10,203 bases of DNA from an uncultured Bacilli bacterium (GTDB lineage: Bacteria > Bacillota_I > Bacilli_A > RF39 > UBA660), in the NCBI GenBank assembly GCA_934098455.1, contig CAKOOU010000034.1, positions 1 through 10,203 of the forward strand. The letters are read 5' to 3'. Within the stretch, counting starts at the first letter, position 1; the number at the start of each line of letters is the position of its first letter. The translations under genes and the position numbers were made by a program. A model generated the notes under the pieces. That model ran no database searches. It had not been told where the DNA came from and was given only the letters and a program-made list of their open reading frames with translations. Of this stretch, positions 1 to 5,712 are shown one piece after another.

Positions 1-49
1 TACCAAATGGTAGCTGCCAGCGATAGCCCTTATAGGGCTTTGTAAAATA
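1..49 (+). other. 3' end of an unidentified structured RNA or UTR
   Basis: Three small hairpins follow each other: TACC/GGTA (1-4 with 9-12), GCT/AGC (13-15 with 19-21) and AGCCCT/AGGGCT (25-30 with 34-39, loop TAT). They run directly into the terminator at 50-80, so a + strand transcript entering from outside the window probably ends here. No reading frame is recognisable. Loose likenesses to the 3' parts of T-box and TPP elements were not good enough to name it. The upstream part is outside the window. Confidence 0.35.
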
Positions 50-80
50 CCACTAGTTAAACTAGTGGATTTTTATTTTA
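50..80 (+). terminator. Intrinsic terminator, probably bidirectional
   Basis: An 8-bp perfect stem, CCACTAGT (50-57) with ACTAGTGG (61-68), has a 3-nt loop and is followed on the + strand by ATTTTTATTTTA. Read on the minus strand the same hairpin is followed by TATTTTA, so it could also end the transcript of the small minus-strand ORF that stops at 87. It therefore separates two convergent transcripts. Confidence 0.75.
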
Positions 81-86
81 ATTTAA

Positions 87-161
87 TTATTCTTTATCCA
101 AGAAGAGTAATATTAAAATAACAATGATTCTATTCATAAATTTTTCTAAATTTTTGAACAC
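87..161 (-). CDS. Small hydrophobic peptide, 24 aa, type I toxin-like (hypothetical)
   Basis: The ORF runs from GTG (161-159) to TAA (89-87). Upstream on the minus strand is AAGGTGGTGAT (175-165), which matches 10 of 11 bases of the ideal Shine-Dalgarno AAGGAGGTGAT, with about 7 nt between its GG core and the GTG. This is the main reason to believe the ORF. The peptide has a charged, amphipathic-looking N-terminus (KNLEKFMNR), a hydrophobic run RIIVILILLFL (about residues 11-21) and a charged tail DKE. A short membrane helix after a strong SD that is also paired in a hairpin (171-211) is typical of Firmicutes type I toxins such as TxpA, BsrG or Fst, but I see no residue-level homology to any of them. 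The hairpin at 50-68 would be its terminator. I found no convincing antisense promoter, and only a poor TATAAC -10-like site on the minus strand (242-237). It could instead be a leader peptide or a chance ORF. Confidence 0.45.
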   Translation of the reverse strand: MFKNLEKFMNRIIVILILLFLDKE

Positions 162-211
162 AATATCACCACCTTACTGCTTATACTCTTAAATAATTCA
201 GTTAGTAAGGT
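162..211 (-). promoter_or_regulatory. SD-sequestering hairpin in the 5' UTR of the small minus-strand ORF
   Basis: On the minus strand ACCTTACT (211-204) is perfectly complementary over 8 bases to AGTAAGGT (178-171), with a 25-nt loop between. The second arm contains the AAGG of the ribosome binding site for the 24-aa ORF, so folding would hide the start site from ribosomes. The pairing is visible in the sequence. The regulatory role is inference from type I toxin mRNAs, where SD occlusion limits translation. Confidence 0.45.
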
Positions 212-373
212 AGACATCAACCCAGACGTTCGATTTGTTATACTAATACATCTCAATAACAATTTAAAGTCATTCGACAAAACTTCTAAAAACTTATCAT
301 ATTTAGACAAAATCAAATAATTATAAATTAATAATAAAAATTCAAAAAAACTATAAATAGTAACTAAAAGGAC
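212..373. other. AT-rich intergenic stretch with no gene recognised
   Basis: This is the rest of the 294-base gap between the small minus-strand ORF and secE. It contains an isolated extended -10-like site on the + strand, TGTTATACT (236-244), without a matching -35. The right half (about 300-360) is A-rich on the + strand. A minus-strand frame stays open here, but it begins only at a TTG inside the secE promoter and has no ribosome binding site, so I do not call it. Confidence 0.5.
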
Positions 374-402
374 TTGCAAGCAAATATAAAGTGTGTTATA
401 TT
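374..402 (+). promoter_or_regulatory. secE-nusG promoter (extended -10)
   Basis: The -35 is TTGCAA (374-379) and the -10 is TATATT (397-402), separated by exactly 17 nt. A TG dinucleotide one base upstream of the -10 (394-395) makes it an extended -10. The transcript would start near 409. Its first bases form a 4-bp hairpin with a GGAA loop (411-422), followed by T7. Confidence 0.7.
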
Positions 403-455
403 ATGTTTGTACACGGAAGTGTTTTTTTAATACATTAATTTTAGAGGTGGAAAAG

Positions 456-644
456 ATGGCTAATAAAGAAGAAAAAAAAGGTTATATTAAAGAAGTAAAA
501 AGTGAAATGAAAAAGGTTAAATGGCCTACAAAGAAAGAAATGATTAAGTATACAATATCTACATTAGTTTTTGTTATAGCTTTTGCACTATATTTCTTTG
601 GTATAGAAAGTTTATTTGCATTTGTAAAGGGGTTAATAGGATAA
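456..644 (+). CDS. secE: Preprotein translocase subunit SecE
   Basis: SecE is the small membrane subunit of the SecYEG translocon; it clamps SecY and is needed for Sec-dependent export. The 62-aa product has the layout of the short, single-span Gram-positive form: a lysine-rich cytoplasmic N-terminus, the conserved amphipathic segment with KVKWPTKKE (residues 20-28), then one transmembrane helix (about 33-52). The ATG at 456 is chosen because AGAGGTGG (443-450) sits 5 nt before it. An in-frame ATG at 393 lies inside the promoter and upstream of the predicted transcript start, so it cannot be the start. nusG follows after a single base, as in most bacteria. Confidence 0.95.
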   Translation: MANKEEKKGYIKEVKSEMKKVKWPTKKEMIKYTISTLVFVIAFALYFFGIESLFAFVKGLIG

Positions 645-645
645 T

Positions 646-1197
646 ATGGAAAACGAAACAAAAGAAAAATTATGGTATGTAGTGAATACTTATAGTGGTC
701 ATGAAAGTAAAGTACAAGAAAAATTATTATCTCGTGCACAAACTATGGGATTTCAAGATTATATTTTTAGAGTAATAGTTCCAGAAGAAACAGTTTATGA
801 AACATTAAAAGATGGTTCAACAAAAGAAAGAAAAAAGAAAATGTTTCCTGGATATATATTAGTTGAAATGATTATGACTGATGAAGCATGGTATATAGTT
901 CGTAATACTCCAGGTGTTACTGGATTTATCGGTTCAAGTGGTAAAGGTGCAAAACCTACACCATTATTGCCTCAAGAAATTGATAAAATTTTATCTAATA
1001 TGGGTATGTCAAGAATTGATGTTGATAAAGATTTAGCTGTTGGTAATAAAGTAAATATCACTGATGGACCATTCAAAGGAATGCTTGGTACAATTGACAA
1101 TATAGACATAGAAAATAATACTTTAACAGTTTTGATAGATTTATTTGGTCAAGAAACTCCTGTAGAAGTTGAATTAGGTCAAGTTGTAGCAGAATAA
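646..1197 (+). CDS. nusG: Transcription termination/antitermination factor NusG
   Basis: NusG binds RNA polymerase through its N-terminal domain and contacts Rho or ribosomal protein S10 through its C-terminal KOW domain, affecting elongation, pausing and termination. The 183-aa protein opens with the NGN-domain signature LWYVVNTYSGHE (residues 9-20) and has the FPGYILVEM core strand (67-75) and TPGVTGFIG (88-96). The KOW domain is near 130-180, with DGPFKGMLGTI (140-150). Length and domain order are normal. It starts one base after the secE stop, with AGGA (638-641) as a close, weak ribosome binding site, which suggests coupling to secE. The usual next genes, rplK and rplA, are absent; a terminator overlaps the nusG stop codon. 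Confidence 0.97.
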   Translation: MENETKEKLWYVVNTYSGHESKVQEKLLSRAQTMGFQDYIFRVIVPEETVYETLKDGSTKERKKKMFPGYILVEMIMTDEAWYIVRNTPGVTGFIGSSGKGAKPTPLLPQEIDKILSNMGMSRIDVDKDLAVGNKVNITDGPFKGMLGTIDNIDIENNTLTVLIDLFGQETPVEVELGQVVAE

Positions 1198-1217
1198 GCG
1201 CATATATGCGTTTTTTT
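1196..1217 (+). terminator. Intrinsic terminator of secE-nusG
   Basis: The arms AAGCGCA (1196-1202) and TGCGTTT (1207-1213) form a 7-bp stem, including one G-U pair, around a TATA loop, and the T run extends to 1217. The left arm uses the last two bases of the nusG stop codon. The secE-nusG unit is therefore closed before rpsF. Confidence 0.8.
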
Positions 1218-1219
1218 GT

Positions 1220-1248
1220 TTGCATATAATTTAGTAGTATGCTATAAT
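1220..1248 (+). promoter_or_regulatory. rpsF-ssb-rpsR promoter (extended -10)
   Basis: The -35 is TTGCAT (1220-1225), the spacer is exactly 17 nt and the -10 is a perfect TATAAT (1243-1248), preceded by TGC (1240-1242), an extended -10. This is the best promoter in the window, as expected for a ribosomal protein operon. The start would be near 1255, at or just inside the 5' arm of the leader fold. Confidence 0.85.
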
Positions 1249-1250
1249 AC

Positions 1251-1297
1251 GTCTAGAGCGAAAGCTCCTTGCTTAAATATTTTAAGCCGAATAGACC
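1251..1297 (+). promoter_or_regulatory. rpsF leader fold, candidate S6:S18 autoregulatory site
   Basis: A closing stem GTCTA (1251-1255) / TAGAC (1292-1296) encloses two hairpins: GAGC-GAAA-GCTC (1256-1267), with a GNRA loop, and GCTTAAA/TTTAAGC (1271-1277 with 1281-1287). A CCG (1287-1289) lies at the junction just before the closing strand. An mRNA motif with a conserved unpaired CCG upstream of rpsF is known to bind the S6:S18 complex as feedback control. Position, junction and CCG fit, but I could not score it against a model. The predicted start near 1255 would cut into the closing stem, so the true start may be slightly upstream. The rpsF ribosome binding site begins at 1298, right after the fold, so binding could block initiation. 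Confidence 0.55.
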
Positions 1298-1312
1298 AGA
1301 AGGAGGTGTATT

Positions 1313-1600
1313 ATGAACAAATACGAAATTATGTTCATTTTAAAATCTAATGAGGAAGAAGCTATAAAAAAAGAAGTTTCTGAATTAACTAGTATTATTA
1401 CTGATATGAAAGGTACTATTACTAACGAAAAAGAAATGGGAAATAGAAAATTAGCTTATCCAATAAACAAAGAAGTAAATGGATATTATTATGTAATTAA
1501 TTGTGATGCTAATAGCGAAATAGTTAGTGAATTTGATAGAAAAGCAAGAATTAATGAAAACGTTATTAGACATTTAATTATTAGATTAGATGAGGAGTAA
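1313..1600 (+). CDS. rpsF: 30S ribosomal protein bS6
   Basis: bS6 binds the central domain of 16S rRNA together with bS18 on the 30S platform. The 95-aa product is full length. It begins with MNKYEIMFIL, typical of the first strand, has GNRKLAYPINKEVNGYYYVINC (about residues 43-64) covering the conserved middle strands, and ends with INENVIRHLIIRLDEE. A very strong ribosome binding site, AGAAGGAGGTG (1298-1308), precedes the ATG. It is the first gene of rpsF-ssb-rpsR, the standard order in Bacillota, and its leader carries a possible feedback site for its own protein with bS18. Confidence 0.96.
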   Translation: MNKYEIMFILKSNEEEAIKKEVSELTSIITDMKGTITNEKEMGNRKLAYPINKEVNGYYYVINCDANSEIVSEFDRKARINENVIRHLIIRLDEE

Positions 1601-1602
1601 TC

Positions 1603-2079
1603 ATGAATAGTGTTATATTAGTAGGAAGACTAACTAGAGATCCTGAACTTAGAACTACACCTAATGGAATTGCTACATGTCAAATTAGTTTAGCTGTAAA
1701 CGGTATTCCAAATCAAAATGGAGAAAGAACAACAGATTTTATAAATGTTGTTGTTTGGAGAAGACAAGCAGAAAACGTAGCTAAATTTTGCCAAAAAGGT
1801 AGCCAAGTTGGTGTAGAAGGAAAAATTCATACAAGAAGTTATGATGCTAATGATGGATCAAAAAGATATGTAACAGAAGTTGTTGCAAGTAATATTACTT
1901 TCTTAGGAAGTAGTAGTGGTAATAGAAATCAAAACACAAATAGTGGATTTGGTGGAGTACCAGAAATGAATACAGTAAGTAGTATGCCTAGTACAAATGA
2001 AACTACTGATCTTAATGATGATCCATTTAAAGATTTTGGTAGTGAAGTAGTACTAAGCGATGATGACTTACCATTTTAA
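1603..2079 (+). CDS. ssb: Single-stranded DNA-binding protein SSB
   Basis: SSB coats single-stranded DNA at replication forks and repair sites and recruits partner proteins through its C-terminal tip. The OB fold spans about residues 1-105, beginning with MNSVILVGRLTRDPELR and including FINVVVWRRQAENVAKF (about 46-62). A flexible Asn/Ser/Gly-rich linker follows, and the protein ends with the acidic tip DDDLPF, the hallmark partner-binding peptide. At 158 aa the length is normal. The start is 2 nt after the rpsF stop, and the GAGGAG at the end of rpsF serves as its ribosome binding site, so the genes are probably coupled. Placement between rpsF and rpsR is the conserved Bacillota order. Confidence 0.97.
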   Translation: MNSVILVGRLTRDPELRTTPNGIATCQISLAVNGIPNQNGERTTDFINVVVWRRQAENVAKFCQKGSQVGVEGKIHTRSYDANDGSKRYVTEVVASNITFLGSSSGNRNQNTNSGFGGVPEMNTVSSMPSTNETTDLNDDPFKDFGSEVVLSDDDLPF

Positions 2080-2094
2080 TTAAGGAGGATTATA

Positions 2095-2310
2095 ATGGCT
2101 GAATTTTATCGTAAAAAGAAAAAAATATGTCAAATGTGTGCTGGTAAATCAGTAGATTATAAAGATGTTAATATTATTTCTAAATATATAAATGAAAAAG
2201 GAAAAATAATGCCAAGACGTATGACAGGCGCTTGTGCAAAACATCAAAGACATATTGCTATGCAAGTTAAAAGAGCTAGATTTATGGCTTTAATACCATT
2301 TGTTAAATAA
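2095..2310 (+). CDS. rpsR: 30S ribosomal protein bS18
   Basis: bS18 pairs with bS6 on the 30S platform. The 71-aa product carries the family core KIMPRRMTGACAKHQR (residues 37-52) and the C-terminal KRARFMALIPFV. Cys12, Cys15, Cys47 and His50 are present (CQMC and CAKH), which suggests the zinc-binding version of bS18; zinc binding itself is inference. The AAGGAGG site ahead of the ATG at 2095 is strong. It is the last gene of the operon; a terminator begins at its stop codon. Confidence 0.96.
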   Translation: MAEFYRKKKKICQMCAGKSVDYKDVNIISKYINEKGKIMPRRMTGACAKHQRHIAMQVKRARFMALIPFVK

Positions 2311-2333
2311 AAGTACATTGTGTACTTTTTTTT
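2309..2333 (+). terminator. Intrinsic terminator of rpsF-ssb-rpsR
   Basis: AAGTACA (2311-2317) pairs with TGTACTT (2321-2327) around a TTG loop, with A-T extension into the T8 run (2326-2333). The left side of the extended stem includes bases of the rpsR stop codon. Confidence 0.85.
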
Positions 2334-2354
2334 AATACAAAAAAATGATATAAT
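2326..2354 (+). promoter_or_regulatory. rplI-dnaB promoter (extended -10, poor -35)
   Basis: A perfect -10, TATAAT (2349-2354), is preceded by TGA (2346-2348), an extended -10. At the 17-nt spacing the -35 position (2326-2331) is only TTTTTT, part of the previous terminator's T run, so the extended -10 probably does most of the work. The predicted start is near 2361, giving a leader under 20 nt before rplI. Confidence 0.6.
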
Positions 2355-2378
2355 ATTTTTAGATTTTAGGAGGTTCTT

Positions 2379-2816
2379 ATGAAAGTAATATTACTTAAAG
2401 ATGTAAAAAAACAAGGTAAAAAAGATGAAATTATTGAAGTAAGTGATGGTTATGCAAATAATTTTTTAATAAAAAATGGATTAGCTGTTAGATATACAGA
2501 AGGTTCAAAAAATAAACTTAATCATGAAATTAATACTAGACAAGATGAAGAAGATAAGTTGGTAGATGAACTTAATAAAGTAAAAAAAGAATTAGAAAAT
2601 AAAAAGATAGTATTTACTGTTAAATCTGGTAAAGATGGAAGAATATTTGGAACTATAAGTAGTAAACAAATAAGTGATGAACTTAGAAAAATGGGATATA
2701 ATATAGATAAAAAAACTATTGTAATGGACCATGTAATAGATACTTTAGGGACACATAAAGTTACACTTAAAGTACATAAAAGAGTTAATATTATTCTAAC
2801 TGTTGTAGTTTGCTAG
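2379..2816 (+). CDS. rplI: 50S ribosomal protein bL9
   Basis: bL9 is a two-domain 50S protein bound near the base of the L1 stalk. The 145-aa product has the conserved N-terminal domain MKVILLKDVKKQGKKDEI followed by GYANNFLIKNGLA (residues 24-36), a long charged connecting helix (about 42-75) and the C-terminal domain with SGKDGRIFGTISSKQI (83-98). The C-terminus ends TVVVC, without the acidic tail some homologs have, but is otherwise complete. AGGAGG (2368-2373) precedes the ATG. The TAG stop is part of the ribosome binding site of dnaB, and rplI-dnaB adjacency is the usual Bacillota arrangement. Confidence 0.96.
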   Translation: MKVILLKDVKKQGKKDEIIEVSDGYANNFLIKNGLAVRYTEGSKNKLNHEINTRQDEEDKLVDELNKVKKELENKKIVFTVKSGKDGRIFGTISSKQISDELRKMGYNIDKKTIVMDHVIDTLGTHKVTLKVHKRVNIILTVVVC

Positions 2817-2826
2817 GAGGGATATT

Positions 2827-4173
2827 ATGGCAGAAAGAAAGATGCCACAAAATTTAGAAGCAGAAATGTCTATATTAGGTGCATGTTTTTTAAGTACTTA
2901 TGCATTTGATAAAGTTTGTGAAGAAGTAACAAGTGATATGTTTTATAGCGAAGCAAATAAAAAAATATTTGAAGCATTATATAAATTACATCAAGAAAAA
3001 ATACCTCTTGATAGTACTGTTTTAGTAAATGAAATAGAAAAACACGATAATATTAATACAATTGGAGGTTTGGAATATTTAGGTGAAGTAATAGATTCAG
3101 TCATAACTGCTGCTAATATAGATTATTATATAGATATTATACGAGAAAAAGCATTAAGAAGAAAATTAGTAGAAGTTAGTACTAATATCACAACGAGTGC
3201 ATTTGATGAAGAAACTGAAACTAATGATATTATTGATAATGCTGAAAAAAGTATATTTAGTGTTACAAAATCAAGAAAAGCAGGTGAGTTTAAGTCAATT
3301 AGCGATGTAATGAAAAATACACAAATAAGACTTGAAGAACTTGCAAAAAATGACAAAGATATAACAGGTATTGCTACTGGATTTTATGATTTTGATAAAT
3401 TAACTAGTGGATTACATGAAAATGAATTAATTATAATAGCAGCTCGTCCTGCAATGGGAAAAACTGCTTTTGCACTTAATTTAGCAGTGAATGCTGCAAT
3501 TAATTCTAAGAAAAATGTAGCTCTATTTAACCTAGAAATGAGCGCTGAACAATTAGCAATGCGTATGATTGCAGCGCAAGGTGGAATAGACCAGAATAAA
3601 CTTAAAACAGGAAGGTTAGAACATAATGATTGGAAAAAAGTTAATGAAGCAATGAGTGAATTAAGTGATACAAATCTTTATATAGAAGATGCATCTGGAA
3701 TAAGTGTTAGTGAAATTCGTGCAAAATGTAGAAGGTTAGCAACACAGGGGCCTGGACTTGGCTTGGTTCTAATCGATTATTTACAATTAATCGATGGTGG
3801 TGCAAGATATGCTGGTAACAGACAACAAGAAGTATCAGAAATATCTAGATCACTTAAAACAATGGCGATGGAATTAGGTGTTCCAGTAATTGCTCTAGCA
3901 CAGTTATCTCGTAGTGTAGAATTACGTGAAAATAAAAGACCAATAATGAGTGATTTAAGGGAATCTGGTTCAATAGAACAAGATGCCGACATAGTAGCAT
4001 TCTTATATAGAGATGATTACTATAACAAAAGTGCTAGTGAGCAAACTAACGTAAGCGTAACTGAACTTATAGTTGGAAAACATCGTAATGGTAGTACAGG
4101 TACGATAGAATTATTATTTGAAAGAACAATGAGTAATTTTAGAAATTATTTAAAAAAACAGGAAGGTGAATAG
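2827..4173 (+). CDS. dnaB: Replicative DNA helicase DnaB (DnaC of Bacillus)
   Basis: This hexameric 5'-3' helicase unwinds DNA ahead of the replisome and recruits primase. The 448-aa protein has the N-terminal helical domain (about residues 1-105, with PQNLEAEMSILGACF at 7-21), a linker and a RecA-like ATPase domain (about 170-445). Visible motifs are Walker A ARPAMGKT (206-213), the catalytic Glu in NLEMS (Glu237), Walker B LVLIDYLQ (313-320), the conserved SDLRESGSIEQDADIV (375-390) and the KHRNG arginine-finger region (418-422). The length is normal and I see no intein or insertion. The ribosome binding site GGAGGG overlaps the rplI stop. The next gene's ATG follows the TAG stop directly. 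Confidence 0.97.
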   Translation: MAERKMPQNLEAEMSILGACFLSTYAFDKVCEEVTSDMFYSEANKKIFEALYKLHQEKIPLDSTVLVNEIEKHDNINTIGGLEYLGEVIDSVITAANIDYYIDIIREKALRRKLVEVSTNITTSAFDEETETNDIIDNAEKSIFSVTKSRKAGEFKSISDVMKNTQIRLEELAKNDKDITGIATGFYDFDKLTSGLHENELIIIAARPAMGKTAFALNLAVNAAINSKKNVALFNLEMSAEQLAMRMIAAQGGIDQNKLKTGRLEHNDWKKVNEAMSELSDTNLYIEDASGISVSEIRAKCRRLATQGPGLGLVLIDYLQLIDGGARYAGNRQQEVSEISRSLKTMAMELGVPVIALAQLSRSVELRENKRPIMSDLRESGSIEQDADIVAFLYRDDYYNKSASEQTNVSVTELIVGKHRNGSTGTIELLFERTMSNFRNYLKKQEGE

Positions 4174-5712
4174 ATGGATACGTTTAATAAAATTATGGGG
4201 GTATGTATTACTATCTTAATTTCTATTATAGTATTCTTTTTGGGTGTTAAAACAAAAGTAGAAGGAGTACCTAAAAATATTTATCAAGTTTATTTGAATG
4301 GAGATATTATTGGGTTAATAGAAAATAAACAAGAATTATTAGATTTAATAGATAAAGAACAAACTGAAATAAAAGATAAATATAGTGTAAATAAAGTATA
4401 TCCACCTAGTGGACTTGATATAAAAGACATTACTACTTATGATAATAATATTAGTTCAGTAACAGAAGTTTATGAAAAAATAAAAGATAAAGAACCATTT
4501 ACAGTAAGTGGTTATGAAGTTACTATTACATATAAAGAAGATACTAGTGATAATACAAATGATTCAGATAATGAAGAAAAGAAAACAATAAAGAAAGACC
4601 CAGTCAAATTACATGTACTTAGTAAAAAAGATTTTGAAGATGGATTTTATAATACAATAGCAGCTTTTGTTGGAAGTGAAACACTTGATAAATATAAAAA
4701 TGATACACAAACTGAAATAACTGAAACTGGTAGTACTATAGAAAATGTTTATTGGAATGAGGATATAAAAATAAAGGAATCTTATTTGAGTACAGAAGAA
4801 TATATATATACTAATAGTAGTGATATTAGTAAATATTTATTATTTGGTACTTTAGATGAAGGAAAAAAATACATTGTACGTGATGGAGATAATATTACAA
4901 GTGTTGCTGAAGCAAATAACTTAAACGTAGATGAATTATTAGTTGCAAATCCAGAATTTACAAGTGCAAATGTACTTTTAACTAAAGGTCAAGAAATTAA
5001 TACAGCATTAATAAATCCAGTTGTAAGTATTGTTTATGAAGAAGAAAAAGTTGAAGATGTTGAAGTTCCATTTGAAACAGAATATCAAGATGATGATACA
5101 AAATATAGAGGTAGCAATGAAACGATACAAGAAGGAGAAAACGGGGAAACAAGAGTTACTGAAAAAATACAGTATATTAATGGTGAAATTCAAGGACTTT
5201 ATATAACAAATAAAAAAGAATTAGTTCCAGCAGTTAATAAAATAGTAAAACGTGGTACTAAAGCTCCAGAATATAGTAGTGGTGGTTATGAATTCTATAA
5301 TGTTTCATTTACAAATGATTCTTGGAGTTGGCCAACTATAACTCCTTATGTAATAACAAGTAGGTTTGCATATCGTTGGGGTAGTTTACACAAAGGAATT
5401 GATATATCTGGATGTGGATATGGTAGTCCTGTATTTGCTGTTGGTGATGGTATAGTTGTTGAAACAGGATATCATTCAAGTATGGGTACATATGTGTATG
5501 TTCAACATGGAAATAATTATTATACTCAATACATGCATTTAGCTAAATACAATGTTAGTGTTGGACAAACAGTTTCTCGAGGACAACAAGTAGGTTCAAT
5601 GGGTAATTCAGGATTCTCAACTGGAACTCACTTACACTTAGGTGTTTCAATAGGTTATCCATATCAAGGTGGAAAATTTGTAAATCCTTGTGGGAGTATA
5701 TTCTCATGTTAG
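4174..5712 (+). CDS. Membrane-anchored LysM-G5-M23 peptidoglycan endopeptidase
   Basis: The product is a predicted cell-wall hydrolase that would cut peptide cross-links in peptidoglycan outside the membrane. The 512-aa protein has an N-terminal hydrophobic segment (about residues 7-25, signal anchor, no lipobox), an extracellular region of unknown fold with a low-complexity acidic stretch (122-140), a LysM-like wall-binding module (about 230-276, YIVRDGDNITSVAEANNL), a G5-like region (about 282-362, VEVPFETEYQDD through IVKRGTK) and a C-terminal M23 (LytM/DD-peptidase) domain (about 390-508). All M23 zinc and catalytic residues are visible: His406 and Asp410 (HKGID), His455 (YMHL), His486 and His488 (THLHLG). 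It is therefore probably active. It starts immediately after dnaB, with GGAAGGTGA just upstream, and overlaps walJ by 7 nt. In Bacillus the corresponding region holds walRKHI, so its place beside walJ may be meaningful. Confidence 0.88.
   Translation: MDTFNKIMGVCITILISIIVFFLGVKTKVEGVPKNIYQVYLNGDIIGLIENKQELLDLIDKEQTEIKDKYSVNKVYPPSGLDIKDITTYDNNISSVTEVYEKIKDKEPFTVSGYEVTITYKEDTSDNTNDSDNEEKKTIKKDPVKLHVLSKKDFEDGFYNTIAAFVGSETLDKYKNDTQTEITETGSTIENVYWNEDIKIKESYLSTEEYIYTNSSDISKYLLFGTLDEGKKYIVRDGDNITSVAEANNLNVDELLVANPEFTSANVLLTKGQEINTALINPVVSIVYEEEKVEDVEVPFETEYQDDDTKYRGSNETIQEGENGETRVTEKIQYINGEIQGLYITNKKELVPAVNKIVKRGTKAPEYSSGGYEFYNVSFTNDSWSWPTITPYVITSRFAYRWGSLHKGIDISGCGYGSPVFAVGDGIVVETGYHSSMGTYVYVQHGNNYYTQYMHLAKYNVSVGQTVSRGQQVGSMGNSGFSTGTHLHLGVSIGYPYQGGKFVNPCGSIFSC

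Noticed and set aside
1..49. Resemblance to the antiterminator part of a T-box (TGGTA...CC...GCGA then a GC hairpin) or to the 3' part of a TPP riboswitch (TGG...CCAGCG)
   Set aside because: The invariant core is interrupted by extra bases in the T-box reading, and the TPP match is only a few bases. The rest of either element would lie outside the window.
236..244. Extended -10 TGTTATACT on the + strand in the intergenic region
   Set aside because: No acceptable -35 lies 16-18 nt upstream, and no gene or terminator downstream would explain it before the secE promoter.
146..379. A 77-codon minus-strand open frame spanning the intergenic region before secE
   Set aside because: It begins at a TTG inside the secE promoter and has no ribosome binding site. 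The strong Shine-Dalgarno in the region serves a different frame (87-161).
393..455. Upstream in-frame start that would give SecE 21 extra residues
   Set aside because: The ATG lies within the promoter, before the predicted transcript start, and lacks a ribosome binding site; the extension does not look like SecE.
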